A stretch of DNA of 61,508 nt from assembly GCA_015039465.1 (NCBI GenBank), contig MU130540.1, positions 428,132 through 489,639 on the forward strand, given 5' to 3'. Position 1 is the first letter of the stretch, and every line of letters begins with the position of its first letter. Below, piece by piece: positions 45,215 through 56,192 of this stretch. The notes below the pieces were generated by a model, which was not told the DNA's origin, did no database searches, and worked only from the letters and a program-made list of their open reading frames with translations. Made by a program: the position numbers and the translations under genes. The DNA is from Phlegmacium glaucopus. Taxonomy: Eukaryota; Basidiomycota; Agaricomycetes; Agaricales; Cortinariaceae.

Positions 45215-47559
45215 TCAAGCCCTAGTAACCTCAGCGATCACTTTATAATCTCCCCATCCGCGCAGCCCATATTGTTGATCCTCGGTTTGAATGATCTCAT
45301 AGGATCCGAACATATCACCCCAATCAACCTTGACCCCGTCACGTAATTTCCCTGCAAGGCCCTCATCTAGCGGCTCATAGAGCAATTGTGAGCTTTTGCT
45401 GTCTTTTCCCACCTTGAAAGCCTTGCGGTGGCCAGTAGCAACAGAGACAGTCAGCGATGGAACATCCACCCAAGATAGCTCTCGACGAGAAGCCTAATTT
45501 AACAGAGTCAAGATAAAATGCTAGAGTTCCAATAGCAGCACTTAACGCACCTTCACAACTTTGTATTTCAAATTTTCCTTCAAATACTTGGAGATGTCTT
45601 CCTCCTCATATCCCGTCAGGGAATGGTTTTTCGAATTTAGAAAGTCCGCGCTCAACGCGTGCGTGATGGGAACTTGCGCAGTGACCTCCAAGTGGTCCTG
45701 TTGCTGTCGTTGACAGTTTTCGCATCCAGGACGCCCATCTCCATAGAATCGAGCTGAAAAGTTATAAACACTGCCGACAACTTGTTCATTCAAGAAGATG
45801 AGCACCGTGAAGGGATCTCCTTTAAGCGCAAACCTGATTGAATAATAATAATAATTTCAGAAACAAGGATATGGCCAGGATAATTGAATCCATACTTCTC
45901 AAATTTGATGTTCACGATGTAGTCCCCAGTGGTTGCGATCGCTTGAGTCTGAACGTCTGGTTTGTAGAGCTTGTGCACGGCTTCTCGGATGCTGGCGACG
46001 TACGCATCCTCAGTATCATAGTTCCACCGTTGAAGCTCTGGATAAGTATACCCAAGAGCAAAGTGGTCCCGAACAGTCTCAGACGTGTGGAAGTGGCGAT
46101 ATATGTTGGAGTGGAATGGCTCCAAGGGAGTTGTAGGAAGCTTGCCTTGGTCATCTGTATGCCACCATTGCGTTGGATGCAACCCTTGCCAGATCGCCAG
46201 AATTCGGTCAACATTTCTATTATGATGGAGTATAAGAAATTAGACAATGGTGAAATTTAGAAGACTAACGCATGATGAAGCCAGAAAATGGGATCAAATG
46301 CAGCGATAGGAACATGGGCCATATGACCATAGTTTCCCCCAGTCCAGTTGTGAATGTTGCTTTCGCCAAAAGGTTATCAGTGATCGTGCAGGTACTAGAC
46401 GTATTGAGGATCACACTCACTTATGGATAGCCTCGAGGGACAAATAGTCCCGTGGATTGGGAATGTTTCTAGGCTGATAGGCGTTTGTGACAAATGATTT
46501 GTAGGTAGAGAAATAATCCTCCGAGAACAAGCGGTACACAGCTTCGCCAATCGTGAATGCATGTCCGCCACGCTGATACCAGTCTGCCTCTTGAATGTTC
46601 CTGGACGCTTCCTCGTTGTTTTGAATGCCGTTGAGGAACGAATCTATATTAGCCGAATCAGGCTTTGGAGGGCACTTGCTTGTTGCGAACGCCCGATCAG
46701 ACTAAATCGAAAATAAACGAAAAGGAACCATATTTCACAAAATGAGGTCGCACTGGTGTAGCTTCATAAGGTTCTCCTACATCAGATACCTGAATGGGAG
46801 CGATGCCGTACTCGCCCATTGGAGCATCTAGAGATACTCTGAAGCACCAGAGGGGGTTTGGGATCATTGCACTCAGTCCATTTGGCGTAATAACTTGAAC
46901 CTCCTCTTGTTGGACGATGAGGGGAAGGTCATAAATCCTGGATGGAGTGCCGGGTCGCGATCGTAGCTTTTTCTCTGCCCAATCCCAATACGGGAGACGA
47001 AATTTAGCTGCTTCTGCCTTGAGGATTATTTGGGTAGCTTCGTCGTAGTCGGGAATAACGTCACTAAGCATGAGCTCGTAAAGACGTTGCTTATAGAGGT
47101 GGAGTTTGACCATCAGCTATGAACTAGTGAGGGGGAACGGTGAATGTAGATATTTACCTCAACAAGAGCCAGGTAAGGTCGATGCCAAGTACCAAAGAGA
47201 ACCGTGTTGTGTTCACAGTACTGGGGATGATATCCTGCAGGAGGCCAAGCATCCCAGGGTACATGTGGCATACCATGAATACCTTAAGTGAAGCGACAAT
47301 GTCAGATATGATAAAACATCGAGGCTTGATTCCATCGTGACTTGCCTGCGATTTGGAAATATGAAAGTATTTCGCCATAGGGGATCGCTTGGAACTTGAC
47401 CATCGCCAGATAAAACAGATTACGCTGGATAGCATAATCGTCTTCTGTGAAGAACTTGTCGACCTCAACACGGAGAGGGACTCGGCCTGTCGTGGGGTCC
47501 ACGCCCTTCTGGATACCAGTGATAGGATAGCTTTTTGGGGCAGATTCGACAGTAGACAT
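45215..47559 (-). CDS. tyrosinase (polyphenol oxidase)
   Basis: Type-3 copper enzyme that hydroxylates monophenols and oxidises diphenols to quinones, the first steps of melanin formation and mushroom browning. Minus-strand exons 47559-47346, 47282-47158, 47116-46790, 46701-46421, 46359-46270, 46216-45896, 45833-45551 and 45493-45215 give 639 residues. CuA: GIHGMPHVPWD (His74), Y-C-E-H (Cys94-x-His96, the usual Cys-His thioether pair) and GTWHRPYLALVE (His105). CuB: AIHNNIHNW (His315, His319) and DPIFWLHHANVDRILAIW (His344-345). The C-terminal part (GDPFTVLIFLNEQVVGSVYNF onward) matches the shielding domain kept in latent fungal enzymes; no signal peptide is seen, as usual. The first intron (47345-47283) appears to be GC-AG, with donor AG|GCAAGT. 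Confidence 0.95.
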
Positions 47560-49382
47560 GACGAAGAGCAGGCGGAATACAAGTAGATAACTGGGTTCTA
47601 GGAAACTGAGTCTAATATTCGTCCAGTATGAGGATGGGGATTTATAGGAACTTGCAGGACTTTTCTATTATAAGCTGTTTGTTCTCTGGTAGTGTTCAGC
47701 TTGTGCTTCGAAGGAGGTCATCTGAGCCGTCGAAATAAATGTAAGTGGTGCAACAAAGAAATGAGGTGAATGGATTTGACATTGTTGACAGTGCATCTGT
47801 CAATGCGCAAAAGTTGTTCAGGCAGTTACGTCGCAATTGATTTGGAGTACTTGTCCGAGTCCATAATAATCATGAGAAGATTTTGCCTATGATAGCGCTG
47901 AGTCAACTGACAAGTTGGACACATTTCTGAAAATTCAGCTCTGTCGATTATGATTTGTTCAAGGAGGTCATATTACCCCAACTCCACGATGATCATGAGA
48001 TGATCTTGCGAGCGATCGCCGATAGAACTGAGGTGGATAGATAAGCCTGCATCAGTAAATCCTGCGGTGGTTCAACAGTAGTGTGTTGGCCATTTGTAGT
48101 GTGGGTCTCCTTGTTTGTACTGTGTATCATGGGTCCACTGGCAGGCTAGGTTTGTGGCGATATGTTGGTACCATGTATACAACATGTATACCGCCTGTAC
48201 CGAAACCAGATGTGCTCAATCCCTAGTTCATTCACCTTGTGAGATGATGTCTCGACTCTCGCGGTGTGTAGTATGTGAAAAGTTAACCGACTTCGGAGAA
48301 GATGCTCCTACTCCACTAATGAATGACGGGGGAGCTGAGTGGAGAAATGTGGGGCAATAAAGAAAGATTTGCGTCATCAGCGCTCAGCGCTCAGCTAAAT
48401 TGGTCGTTGACAATTGACGCCAAACATAGAAGCCACAAAGTGTGAACGACAGACGCCTTGGACCCGGGCTTTGAACCCTCCAAAATTTGGCTCAGCACTA
48501 TCTTAGGCAATATTGCCAATATCAATTTATGGTCATTATGGACAGGTAAGTAATCGAGAGTCCAACCTATCGCGACTTAGAGACATATAATTTCTTCGTT
48601 TTGGGATTCAGGTTCACATCATAAATCACATATGAAAAGAACTCGGAGGTTTTGTCGGAATTCCCAGACCAAGTGGAGCGGTCCACTGTGAGTTGGAACT
48701 ACTCTAGCTTTGTGCCATATTTAATAATGGCCGTGGCTCACACAGTGAGCGATCGCCGCCGATGACGCAAAAAATCTTTCTATGCATCCAAGGCCTCACA
48801 TGATACGTTATGTACCACCCATAGTGTACCTTTAACATAACTGTCTTTACTCTGTTAAAAACCAGTCCATACGGAATCCGAGATAGTATCTAGTTACCAA
48901 CTCCACATGAACATTACTAGTACATAAAACTAATTTCTATACTATAATAGTATATCTACTCCCCAAAGCCGTTAAACGTCATCTACCTCAAAAAACGCAT
49001 ACATGGATATCACATATTTCGACCGGTCCCTCGGGAGATTGAGATGTAGATTATTAGCCGCACTGCTCTCGATATTGGTTATAGGAAAGCAGTCTCTACG
49101 AACCTGCAGAGAGATTGATTCTCGGGACACAACTTCAAGGTATAAGAATAGGTAGGTAGTGCTACATAATTACAATGTAAGTAGAGACACAAAGAATCCT
49201 GCTAGCGCAGTAAGTTACAAGTTCATGGAGCGCCTTAGAGGCGACAGGAGAATAAACATATTCATCAATAGAAAGAGACGGAGAGAAATGAAATGGCAGA
49301 AGGTAACCGTGCAGAGCTAGAACAGAGTGAACCCGCAGACGGTCGAGGACGTTGAACTCAAGGACCTGGTGAAATCACGAGT
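47560..49382. other. long intergenic region
   Basis: Contains the tyrosinase promoter at its left. Apart from an inverted-repeat element at 48362-48786 no gene was recognised. Short GCGATCGCCG-type motifs occur at about 48010-48025 and 48750-48760. Confidence 0.4.
48362..48786. mobile_element. candidate short inverted-repeat element
   Basis: GAAAGATTTGCGTCATCAGCG at 48362 is matched by its imperfect inverse GATGACGCAAAAAATCTTTC near 48762-48781, with about 380 bp between. Termini of about 20-25 bp and lack of coding capacity fit a MITE. No clear target-site duplication was found. Confidence 0.45.
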
Positions 49383-50988
49383 TCAACGATACGCATCGCT
49401 GGACATCATCGATAAGGCGTCCTCTCGCTTGACTATCGTCAACGGCTCATCCACATGGCCATCTCTGATCATGACATCCTTCACCATTTGAAGTGCCAAT
49501 TTGTCCTGCGCCGCCCTTACAAGGCGGTCGATTTGCGACGCTCCAGCTTTCTTTAAGTCCTCCCGAAACGCACTTTGACGAGCCCTGAGAGAAGATAGTG
49601 TGCTTGCGATCGCCCTCACAACTTTTGTGTCCACTGTTTTCATTTCGCACATCACTTGAAACTGTGCGTATGTGAAATCGGGCGTCCACAGTAGCGACCA
49701 ATTATCAGCACCAAACGACACTCTCAAAGAGTAGATATTTGCGCAAACGGACTTGTGGGGTAGTGTGGCACATTTCCAAGCTTCCTTTTGGCACTGCAGA
49801 TAAGGTTTCTCGACAGTGAGTAAATAACAAAGCAAGAAAGAAAAGAAGGCTCGCCTTTTCTCCACAAAATCTGATGAGATTGCACTTGCTACATAGCCGC
49901 GAATGAATGGCTTCAGACGCTGAAGAACATGTGATATTCCAACAGCCCTTTTTTCGGGCTTCAACCATCGTGTGGAAAGCATCCTGGAGTCTATCAAGGT
50001 ATGGAAGCTCAGCTAAAACCTCACTGCGCTCGAATTTGATCACTGAAACTCCGGTCGCCGGATCGCGTTCCGCATTGGCCAAAGCTTTGATATACCGTGC
50101 TAAAAAGCGGGTTTTGCCCCAGCTTGGAGGTAGCGTGGACAAGATTGTCATGAGGCGTGCAAGAATGGGTGAGATCCAGGGGCCTCGCACAACCATCATA
50201 GTGTTGAATTGAGGAGTGTCAAAGCGTAACAGATTGCCGAAAAATTCAAAGATTGTCATGACTGGGTATGTAAATAAATGAGTGCGTGCGAGCGGTGAAG
50301 ATTCGCCTTCTTCATAAAATTTGACAGCCTGTTCAAGGTGTTGCACAGGCCGGGCCAGAGCGAAGGTGAAGTTTGGTGACTGGAAAACTTCCCGAGCAAA
50401 CGGTACATGAAATAATGCCAGACAACCAACCAGTTTGAATATGATGTATCCAAGGGGCGCTCCTGCGACCCAATGCTCTAGGCTGACTAAAGAGTCCTCA
50501 GGCCCTTGCGGCCAACGTTGTTCACCATTGATCATATTCCCGGTGCGAAAATTGTGCTGTGTTAGATCGGAAAGGGCGAGGATAAGACAATTGCTGAGAG
50601 TGGCCACTGCATCAAATAAAAGGACGAAGTTGTCAACCTGAACTCGACCATCGATTCGGTCCCTGCTAGGTTTATGAAGGCGTCCCATCCCAGCCTGACT
50701 GAAGTCGCAATGGCACTTAACCAAATGATTCACCATTGCGACGTAGTCCTGAGGAGACTGCTTAAACATGAGGAATTTGATGCCAGCTCTGAGGAGCTCG
50801 GGATAGGATTTCGCAATCTTGGCCTTTGCAGAATTGGAAGTGCAAGATTCAAGCGCCTGGTCGATACGGTCCGCTGCGACACTCAATCTGATAGTGCATA
50901 CGTTGGCTTTCATGGGATCCCGCATTGTCAATGTTAAGAGTTCGACTGCTGAGTCAAGCGAAAGAGTATGTGGATTTGCCGCAGCCAT
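49383..50988 (-). CDS. MYND zinc-finger protein
   Basis: Minus-strand exons 50988-49855 and 49793-49383 join in phase to 514 residues. The MYND finger spans the splice junction: Cys349, Cys354, Cys366, Cys369, Cys375, then after the intron Cys379, Cys386, His391 and Cys395 (blocks HSRLCSKCNLIRFCGEK and CQKEAWKC, then LPHKSVC). MYND fingers bind proline-rich peptides. The 340-residue N-terminal region is helical and family-specific; agaricomycetes have many such proteins of unknown role. The only intron that keeps the finger intact is GC-AG (AG|GCGAGC, 49854-49794). Confidence 0.88.
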
Positions 50989-51283
50989 AGCTTAATCTAC
51001 GGTCTGTTAAACACCCATGAACTTGGGAGGTTTTTGCATGCAGGTGAACGAAGTTACTTGCCAGAATGCCAGAGTAGAACAATGCAATATGCTCAACCTG
51101 GTTGAATACGGCGGAGCTTACAGTGCTCACCCAGATGAGACTCAAGCAATTTCGAAGTTTTTGGCGCCCAGTTAGATTGGAAAAGGAGGAGAATAGGGGA
51201 TGAGCAGTGAGCACACCAGAGCGCCCGAGATTTGAACCAACTTTGAACTTAATTCGAAGCATGTGTCTGTTTCTAGCGGGTAC
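50989..51283. other. upstream region of the MYND gene
   Basis: Promoter region of the minus-strand MYND gene. No further feature seen. Confidence 0.35.
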
Positions 51284-51456
51284 GGAGGCTGCCCACAGTT
51301 CTTGACAGGGAAGCTGTCAAAAGAAACTGATCCGGTGCGGCAAGGACCTGGGTTGGAGTAAACGGCATCGCGGCCACGGCTATCCTCCCTGCTTAGTGTT
51401 TAATATTCGAAATAATTACAAGCCAGGACAATTTTACAACACATGAAAAATAGTTA

Positions 51457-52106
51457 CAGTCATACACCGGTCAGTGGGACACCACCGGTCAGTGGGACAG
51501 TTGACCTTTTCTCCTTCCTCACGCACTGTAATACCTCGGAGTTAATGTATATAAGTTCATTTAGTGTATATCTATCTAAGAATGGACCCTTGTCCCGAAA
51601 TTAAACATATTCATGAATGTATACCTAGAATACTGGTCAAAAACACAGAAAATGGGGTATTCCAGAACTAGGGGATTGTTTTTTCCCGTAATTTTTTTAA
51701 ATTCACATTCTACTATAAAATTAGAAAGACCTTCAACCTTCTGATTACGGTCTCAGGTGGTCGATCGATGTGCTTGACCTATCGACCTGTAGAGGCCTTT
51801 CGGAGTCACATCACACATTCCAAAGGTGGAAGTGATTGGTGATTGATAAGATCATTTCATTCCTAATCTGGTATTATTTGTTGTGATGTGACGTGTCCCA
51901 CTGACTGATTTTTTACTGATGGATAGGTTTCATACTGATTTGCAGATCCTAAGCTACACATCACCTATAGTACATAAATATTGCTCTGTAATAGATAGAC
52001 ACAAGCCATACACTATTCCCTGTCAGGCCCGATTTGTCAATTTTCTACATAGGGTACATTCCGAGGCCAACTTAATTTCACTGTCCCACTGACCGGTGTA
52101 TGACTG
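51457..52106. mobile_element. 650-bp MITE of pogo/Tc1-mariner type
   Basis: Perfectly flanked by TA (51455-51456 and 52107-52108). Terminal inverted repeats of about 25 bp, beginning CAGTCATACACCGGTCAGTG, followed by GGACA. The inner part of the left repeat is duplicated in tandem. TA target duplication and a CAGT terminus fit the Tc1/mariner superfamily. No transposase frame, so non-autonomous. Confidence 0.82.
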
Positions 52107-52138
52107 TATAAGCTTTTAGTAATAACATCTTCAAAGTA

Positions 52139-52537
52139 GGCTCTCTAAGAAATTCGCACCAAATGCCTTGCCAGAGAGAAAAATTGCACTTGAAGTTAAA
52201 TTCGCAGTGTGTAAAAGTCCGCGGGAATATGCATAAACCAAACCTTGGAGAGATGGATCTGTTGTTTTGAAGTCAAGTGACTCTTGCCAGTACGAAAGAT
52301 ATAAGTTCACGGCAAAATTGAAAACAAATAACTCAAGAAAATAAAAGTGGGACCCATGAGAATCGAACATCAGCACCTGCCCACAATGGTTACATACGTA
52401 AGGAATCACGATTAAACCACTACACAGTAGTTTTTTCAAGGTTTGGTTTATGCGTGTTCCCATGGACTTTTACTGGCTGCGAATTCAACTTCAAGTGGAA
52501 TTTTTTGCTTTGGTTTGGCGCGAATTTCTTAGAAGCC
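52139..52537. mobile_element. 400-bp inverted-repeat element with TA flanks
   Basis: Long arms of about 105 bp (52139-52246 and 52437-52537) are imperfect inverted copies; landmarks TCTAAGAAATTCGC, ACTTGAAGTT, GTAAAAGTCC and CATAAACCAAACCTTG with their complements. TA lies at both edges. The loop region contains a tRNA-like segment described separately. Confidence 0.72.
52350..52433 (-). repeat. tRNA-like (possible SINE-derived) segment
   Basis: On the minus strand the segment reads TAGTGGTTTAATCG (close to a tRNA A box) and, about 50 nt later, TGTTCGATTCTCATG (close to the B box GGTTCGANTCC). It ends in GGGTCCCAC. A stable cloverleaf with proper acceptor and T stems was not found by eye, so it is not called a functional tRNA. 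Confidence 0.4.
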
Positions 52538-52738
52538 TACTATGAAATCCGATGTTAGCTTATAACCATTTTTCGTATGTTGTAGAATTGTCCTGGCTTG
52601 TAATTATTTCGAATACTAAACTAAGCAGCGAGGATAGTGGCCGAGATGCCGTGTACTCCAACCCAGGTCCTTGCCGCACCGGATCAGTTTCTTTTGACAG
52701 CTTCCCTGTCAAGAACTGTGGGCAGCCTTGGTCTCCGT

Positions 52739-53144
52739 TTCCAGCAGGATTGCGGAGTTTCAAACCCAGCACTTCTGAGAGAACTTGAAGTGCCTTGGAC
52801 TGTTGGACATTTGCAGTTTTGAGAGGTTCGTGGTCGACAATTGGATAACTAAGTCAAAATTGATTATTTAAAAGACCCATCCACTCTATTTCTTGACTTA
52901 CTTGTTATTTACCTAGATTCAGGTCGTCAGTCACATTAAACTTTGATTAAACTTAAAGTTTTAAATTTTTGAAAATTTCATGCCAAATTCCGGAAATGCA
53001 ACAGAAATGTTTCATCGCCGGTTAGTCTCAATCCTCAGATCGAATTTGGAGGAAAAAAACAGGTACACAGAGATCACTTATACTACCGCTTGTAAGGCTC
53101 ACAATGATTTGATTCTCCAATGGATGGATCTCACACCAGGTTTA
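52739..53144. other. spacer between elements
   Basis: No gene or repeat recognised. Confidence 0.35.
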
Positions 53145-53374
53145 CAGGGTCTTGCAATATGGTCTGCACAAAAAATTCGCCGCAGTGTTTGATGTGACAT
53201 GTGACTGACAGCACATTTCCACGCATCCCTATAGTAATACAGTGAAGCTACTTGAAGGCCAAGATCCGACCATCTATACCTCATTCAGCTAAATTTGATT
53301 GACAGGCGGTCACATCATAACGCTTCGCTACAATTTTTTTGTGCAAACCATATTCTACCATATTGCAAGACCTG
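53145..53374. mobile_element. MITE with TA target duplication, copy 2
   Basis: Flanked by TA (53143-53144, 53375-53376), termini CAGGGTCTTGCAATATGG and CCATATTGCAAGACCTG. Homologous in inverted orientation to 41074-41272. It carries a small duplication in its right end (CCATATTCTACCATATTGC). Confidence 0.8.
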
Positions 53375-54126
53375 TAACTGCTATTTTTACTTAATACCAG
53401 GACACAAATGGCCCACTTTATCTTTTCAACAATCAGCCTCCTTCCGAAGATGATGCCCAGGTGGCATTAGATACCAGAAAGAATAGATGAATCGATAGAT
53501 TCTTACAAAATGTAACTTTGACCAGCCGGTTATAACAGACTGTAGATAAATCAAAAAAAAAAAAAGATATATTTTTCTTGGAATTACATTTTTGGCTGAC
53601 ATTATCTATTTTTTGGGGGGTAGGCAAGGGTAGGCAAGAGACTTAAATTTTTTCTACCGATCCCCTTTGAACAAAGGTATGAGATACAATCACGATGGAA
53701 GCAAATGGGATGTATCGGAAAAATCGGGTACCACGAAAAATAAAGGGGTGACTTCTGCCATCTGGTGACTTTGCAAGCAAGTTAATATTAGACAGATGTT
53801 CCAGCAAGGGTCCTAGGTTAGTCCACCAGCTAGTCCACCCAGGCTCATGCGATCACCCCGAGAATGGCTGATTTCTGATATGCTGGCTGTCCCACTGGGA
53901 GTGATGCATTGATTCAGGAGGCCAAGGGTGATGAACTGACGACTACTGCAGCGCACAAGAAAAGGTTAGTAAGGTAGACAAGAAAATGTTGATATATACC
54001 GCAAGACCCCTACGTAATCCGGTTGTAATAGCTTAGTATACATACGTCCTGCTGTAGTAAAGCAGAAAAATAACCCACAAACCAAACAATCTAGATTATA
54101 GATAGCCCACATTCTTGTCTCGACAT
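53375..54126. other. spacer, no gene seen
   Basis: Contains an A-run at 53552-53564 and a tandem GGTAGGCAAG pair at 53621-53639. No coding feature recognised. Confidence 0.35.
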
Positions 54127-54547
54127 TTATGTGAATTTCTTGCGAATGTGAGTGATAATAGATGGTGATTTTGGGGGTATTTTCAACGCAAAAGCTGAAT
54201 CAGGATGAATAATCTTTTCTTGAACTGCATTTGGATTAGGTTTCCAGACGGGCGGCGCTAGTTTTGAAGGGTCAATCTTGGGAGATTCCTTGGCCTGTGC
54301 TGGACTGCTGGTGATTATTATCTGTGGACCAGATTTGCGCCACTAAACAACCAAATGTATGACTACCAACAAAAAAATGAGAAAGTTTCAAAGAGAGACA
54401 TACAGGTGCTGTCCACTAAAAGCAACCAAAGGTCTGACTATCAACCAAAAAAAGGTAAAATTTCAGAGAGAAACATACAGGTACAGGAGCGGCGATAGCA
54501 AGGTAGCCAAGCCAAGCCATTACAAAAAAGACAAATAAAAAACGCAT
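54127..54547 (-). CDS. small predicted secreted protein, 98 residues
   Basis: Found by reading splice signals; no single open frame covers it. Exon 1 (54547-54479) encodes MRFLFVFFVMAWLGYLAIAA plus PVP, a convincing signal peptide with likely cleavage after A-I-A. Exon 2 (54415-54404) is 12 nt and encodes W-T-A-P. Exon 3 (54342-54127) encodes 71 residues to a stop. Both introns (63 and 61 nt) begin GTATGT and end TTTAG, are phase 0, and are similar to each other, as are the exon ends (C-A/T-x-CCT before, TGG after): the unit intron plus exon start has been tandemly duplicated. The mature part lacks Cys and is Pro/Lys/Ile-rich (KIDPSKLAPPVWKPNP; IIHPDSAFALKIPPKSP) with a basic end (HIRKKFT). 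No known family; possible effector-like or signalling peptide. Whether it is expressed is unknown. Confidence 0.6.
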
Positions 54548-54973
54548 CGTATGAAAACGCTAGTAGATTTATCAGTACAGTCACTGGCATTGGATGAAGA
54601 ATTTTACTTGGTTGAGTTGTTGAAGTAGGGAACCAGCCCAGAGATTGATAGGCACCAGGCAGATGAAAAGGATTGGGATGGGTGCAAGTCTATGTAGACA
54701 AACATTATGTGTTATTTTAAAAGGAGAGATCGATTCCGATGATCCGGAAGATCTGAATAATCGATCTAATTGTGTAGGTTAAAATGCTAGAGGCTATTGG
54801 GGTAAAAACCCAAAGGGTTTTTCAACTGAAACAAGGGCCGTGATCTATGAAAAGGAAAGACTAAGATGAGCTGTGATTCCCAAATATAAGGAGCCCAACG
54901 ACGCGACAAGTGAAGTCTTAGGCACCCAAATCTTAGGAGATGGGCGAAATGGTCTTTATTCACTAGGGTAAGT
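54548..54973. other. upstream of the small secreted protein / 3' flank of the retroelement
   Basis: Probably promoter and 5' leader of the small secreted protein gene, then 3' end of the retroelement. No terminal repeat of the retroelement could be defined; AACCCAAAGGGTTTTTCAAC at about 54808 is a short palindrome-like feature. Confidence 0.35.
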
Positions 54974-56180
54974 CTAACGCGGGGGCGGCATGGTGTACCA
55001 AGTAAAGGCATCCATAACTGGAGTGCCTTGAATATAAGGTGCAATTATCACAGCATGTTGCCATAAATAGAGGAGGAAGGCTTCGCTAGACCAACGACCG
55101 ATGGATTTGACGACGTCGAAGGGTATCCCATGAAGTAGGTATTCTAAGGTAGCACCGATGCAAATTCCGTGACCTTTGAGGGATGCGATCCCTAACTCGG
55201 CTGCTGCAGTGTTTATACATTTCAAAAACTCTGCTCGAGTTAAAGGGCGACTACCTTGTGGGTGTCTCCACGTAAAAAGGGGTCTGTCGAATGGGGGGTT
55301 GTTGATATTGAGGTGGTTAGTAAGCGCTGCTTGGGGATCCGAAGGGCCGTCCTGGGCAGACCAATAAACATCTTCACCAATGATTGAAGTCTTTGTGCGA
55401 GGTAAGTGAAAAACTGTGACTCGGAGACCGTTGCGATCTTTGTCATTATGAACATCAGAAATCTTGATATGGACCTCTGGGTCAAAGGCTTTGAGCGACG
55501 GGATTGTGAATTCACCCAGTCGAGCTGCTGAATAAAAGGTAGTTGTAAGACACGCGTAGACTGCCGCATCTAAGGGTCTAGATAAGTTGAGCTTCTCAGC
55601 AATTGCTACAATTGTAGATATTGTGAGAGGAACCCGTTTCGGTCTCTTTGAAGTGGGAGGGGCTAGGGTTGTGGCACCGTCGAGCGCTGCTTTCATCTCA
55701 GCCGAATTCATCCTCCATGGAGCACCATGCAAGACATGCCATGCCCGAATAGTGTAGAAGTAGTTTGCAAGTGTCTTTCCGGAGTATGAACCTGTGCAAC
55801 TGGAAATGAAAGTTAACATGAGCAGTGGATCCGCAGGGCAATGGTGTGACTCGGGGACATTCCTTTGATCGCAAAAGACATGGAAGACCAAGAGACCAGC
55901 TCCATATGTGTCTCGTGTGGTCGGTTGCCATGAGGAGTTCATGACGGCAATGACACGGTCTAGGTCGGAATCAGTTATTTCGAGGGCGAGGCCATCCAGA
56001 TTAGGCTTGGACCTTGAGAAGGTCGGTATCCAGAGACGAAGACGATCACGCGCTGTACAATGAGGACGGAGCTCAGAGATCAACGGTGTGAGATCAGGTT
56101 GGTACCTGTGGGGGGTTCTGGCAGAGGAAGGCGAAGAACTGGTAATAGGGGCAGAGAAACGCGAAGTACTAATATAATGG
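54974..56180 (-). pseudogene. tyrosine recombinase domain of the retroelement
   Basis: The real part of a long open frame. It begins near RYQPDLTPLISELRPHCTAR and continues through TYGAGLLVFHVFC, TFYSAARLGEFTIPSL (box I Arg), then GHGICIGATLEYLLHG and GRWSSEAFLLYLWQHA (with the candidate Tyr nucleophile in LLYL). The family consensus I remember at box II is H-x-x-R; here codon 55160-55162 is TGC, giving H-G-I-C, so the second catalytic Arg appears lost. The domain ends at a stop at 54974. The first half of the long frame (58411 to about 56200) is an out-of-frame shadow of the reverse transcriptase. Confidence 0.8.
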
Positions 56181-56192
56181 TCGGTCATGACA

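Larger units (their letters stand above)
51284..52738. mobile_element. outer inverted-repeat element, split by two insertions
   Basis: Left arm about 51284-51455 and right arm about 52560-52738 are inverted copies of each other; shared landmarks are CCCACAGTTCTTGACAGGGA, CGGTGCGGCAAGGACCTGGG and AATTACAAGCCAGGACAATT (left) with their complements at the right. The arms show moderate divergence. The interior is occupied by two further inverted-repeat elements (51457-52106 and 52139-52537). No coding capacity. Confidence 0.7.

Noticed and set aside
48421..48490. Possible tRNA B box (GGTTCAAAGCCC on the minus strand)
   Set aside because: The surrounding bases cannot form a T stem or acceptor stem, and no A box lies at the right distance.
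51225..51250. Another B-box-like GGTTCAAATC on the minus strand
   Set aside because: No pairing T stem and no A box.
52131..52463. 110-codon minus-strand open frame
   Set aside because: It falls inside the inverted-repeat element and covers its tRNA-like segment; it has no protein features.
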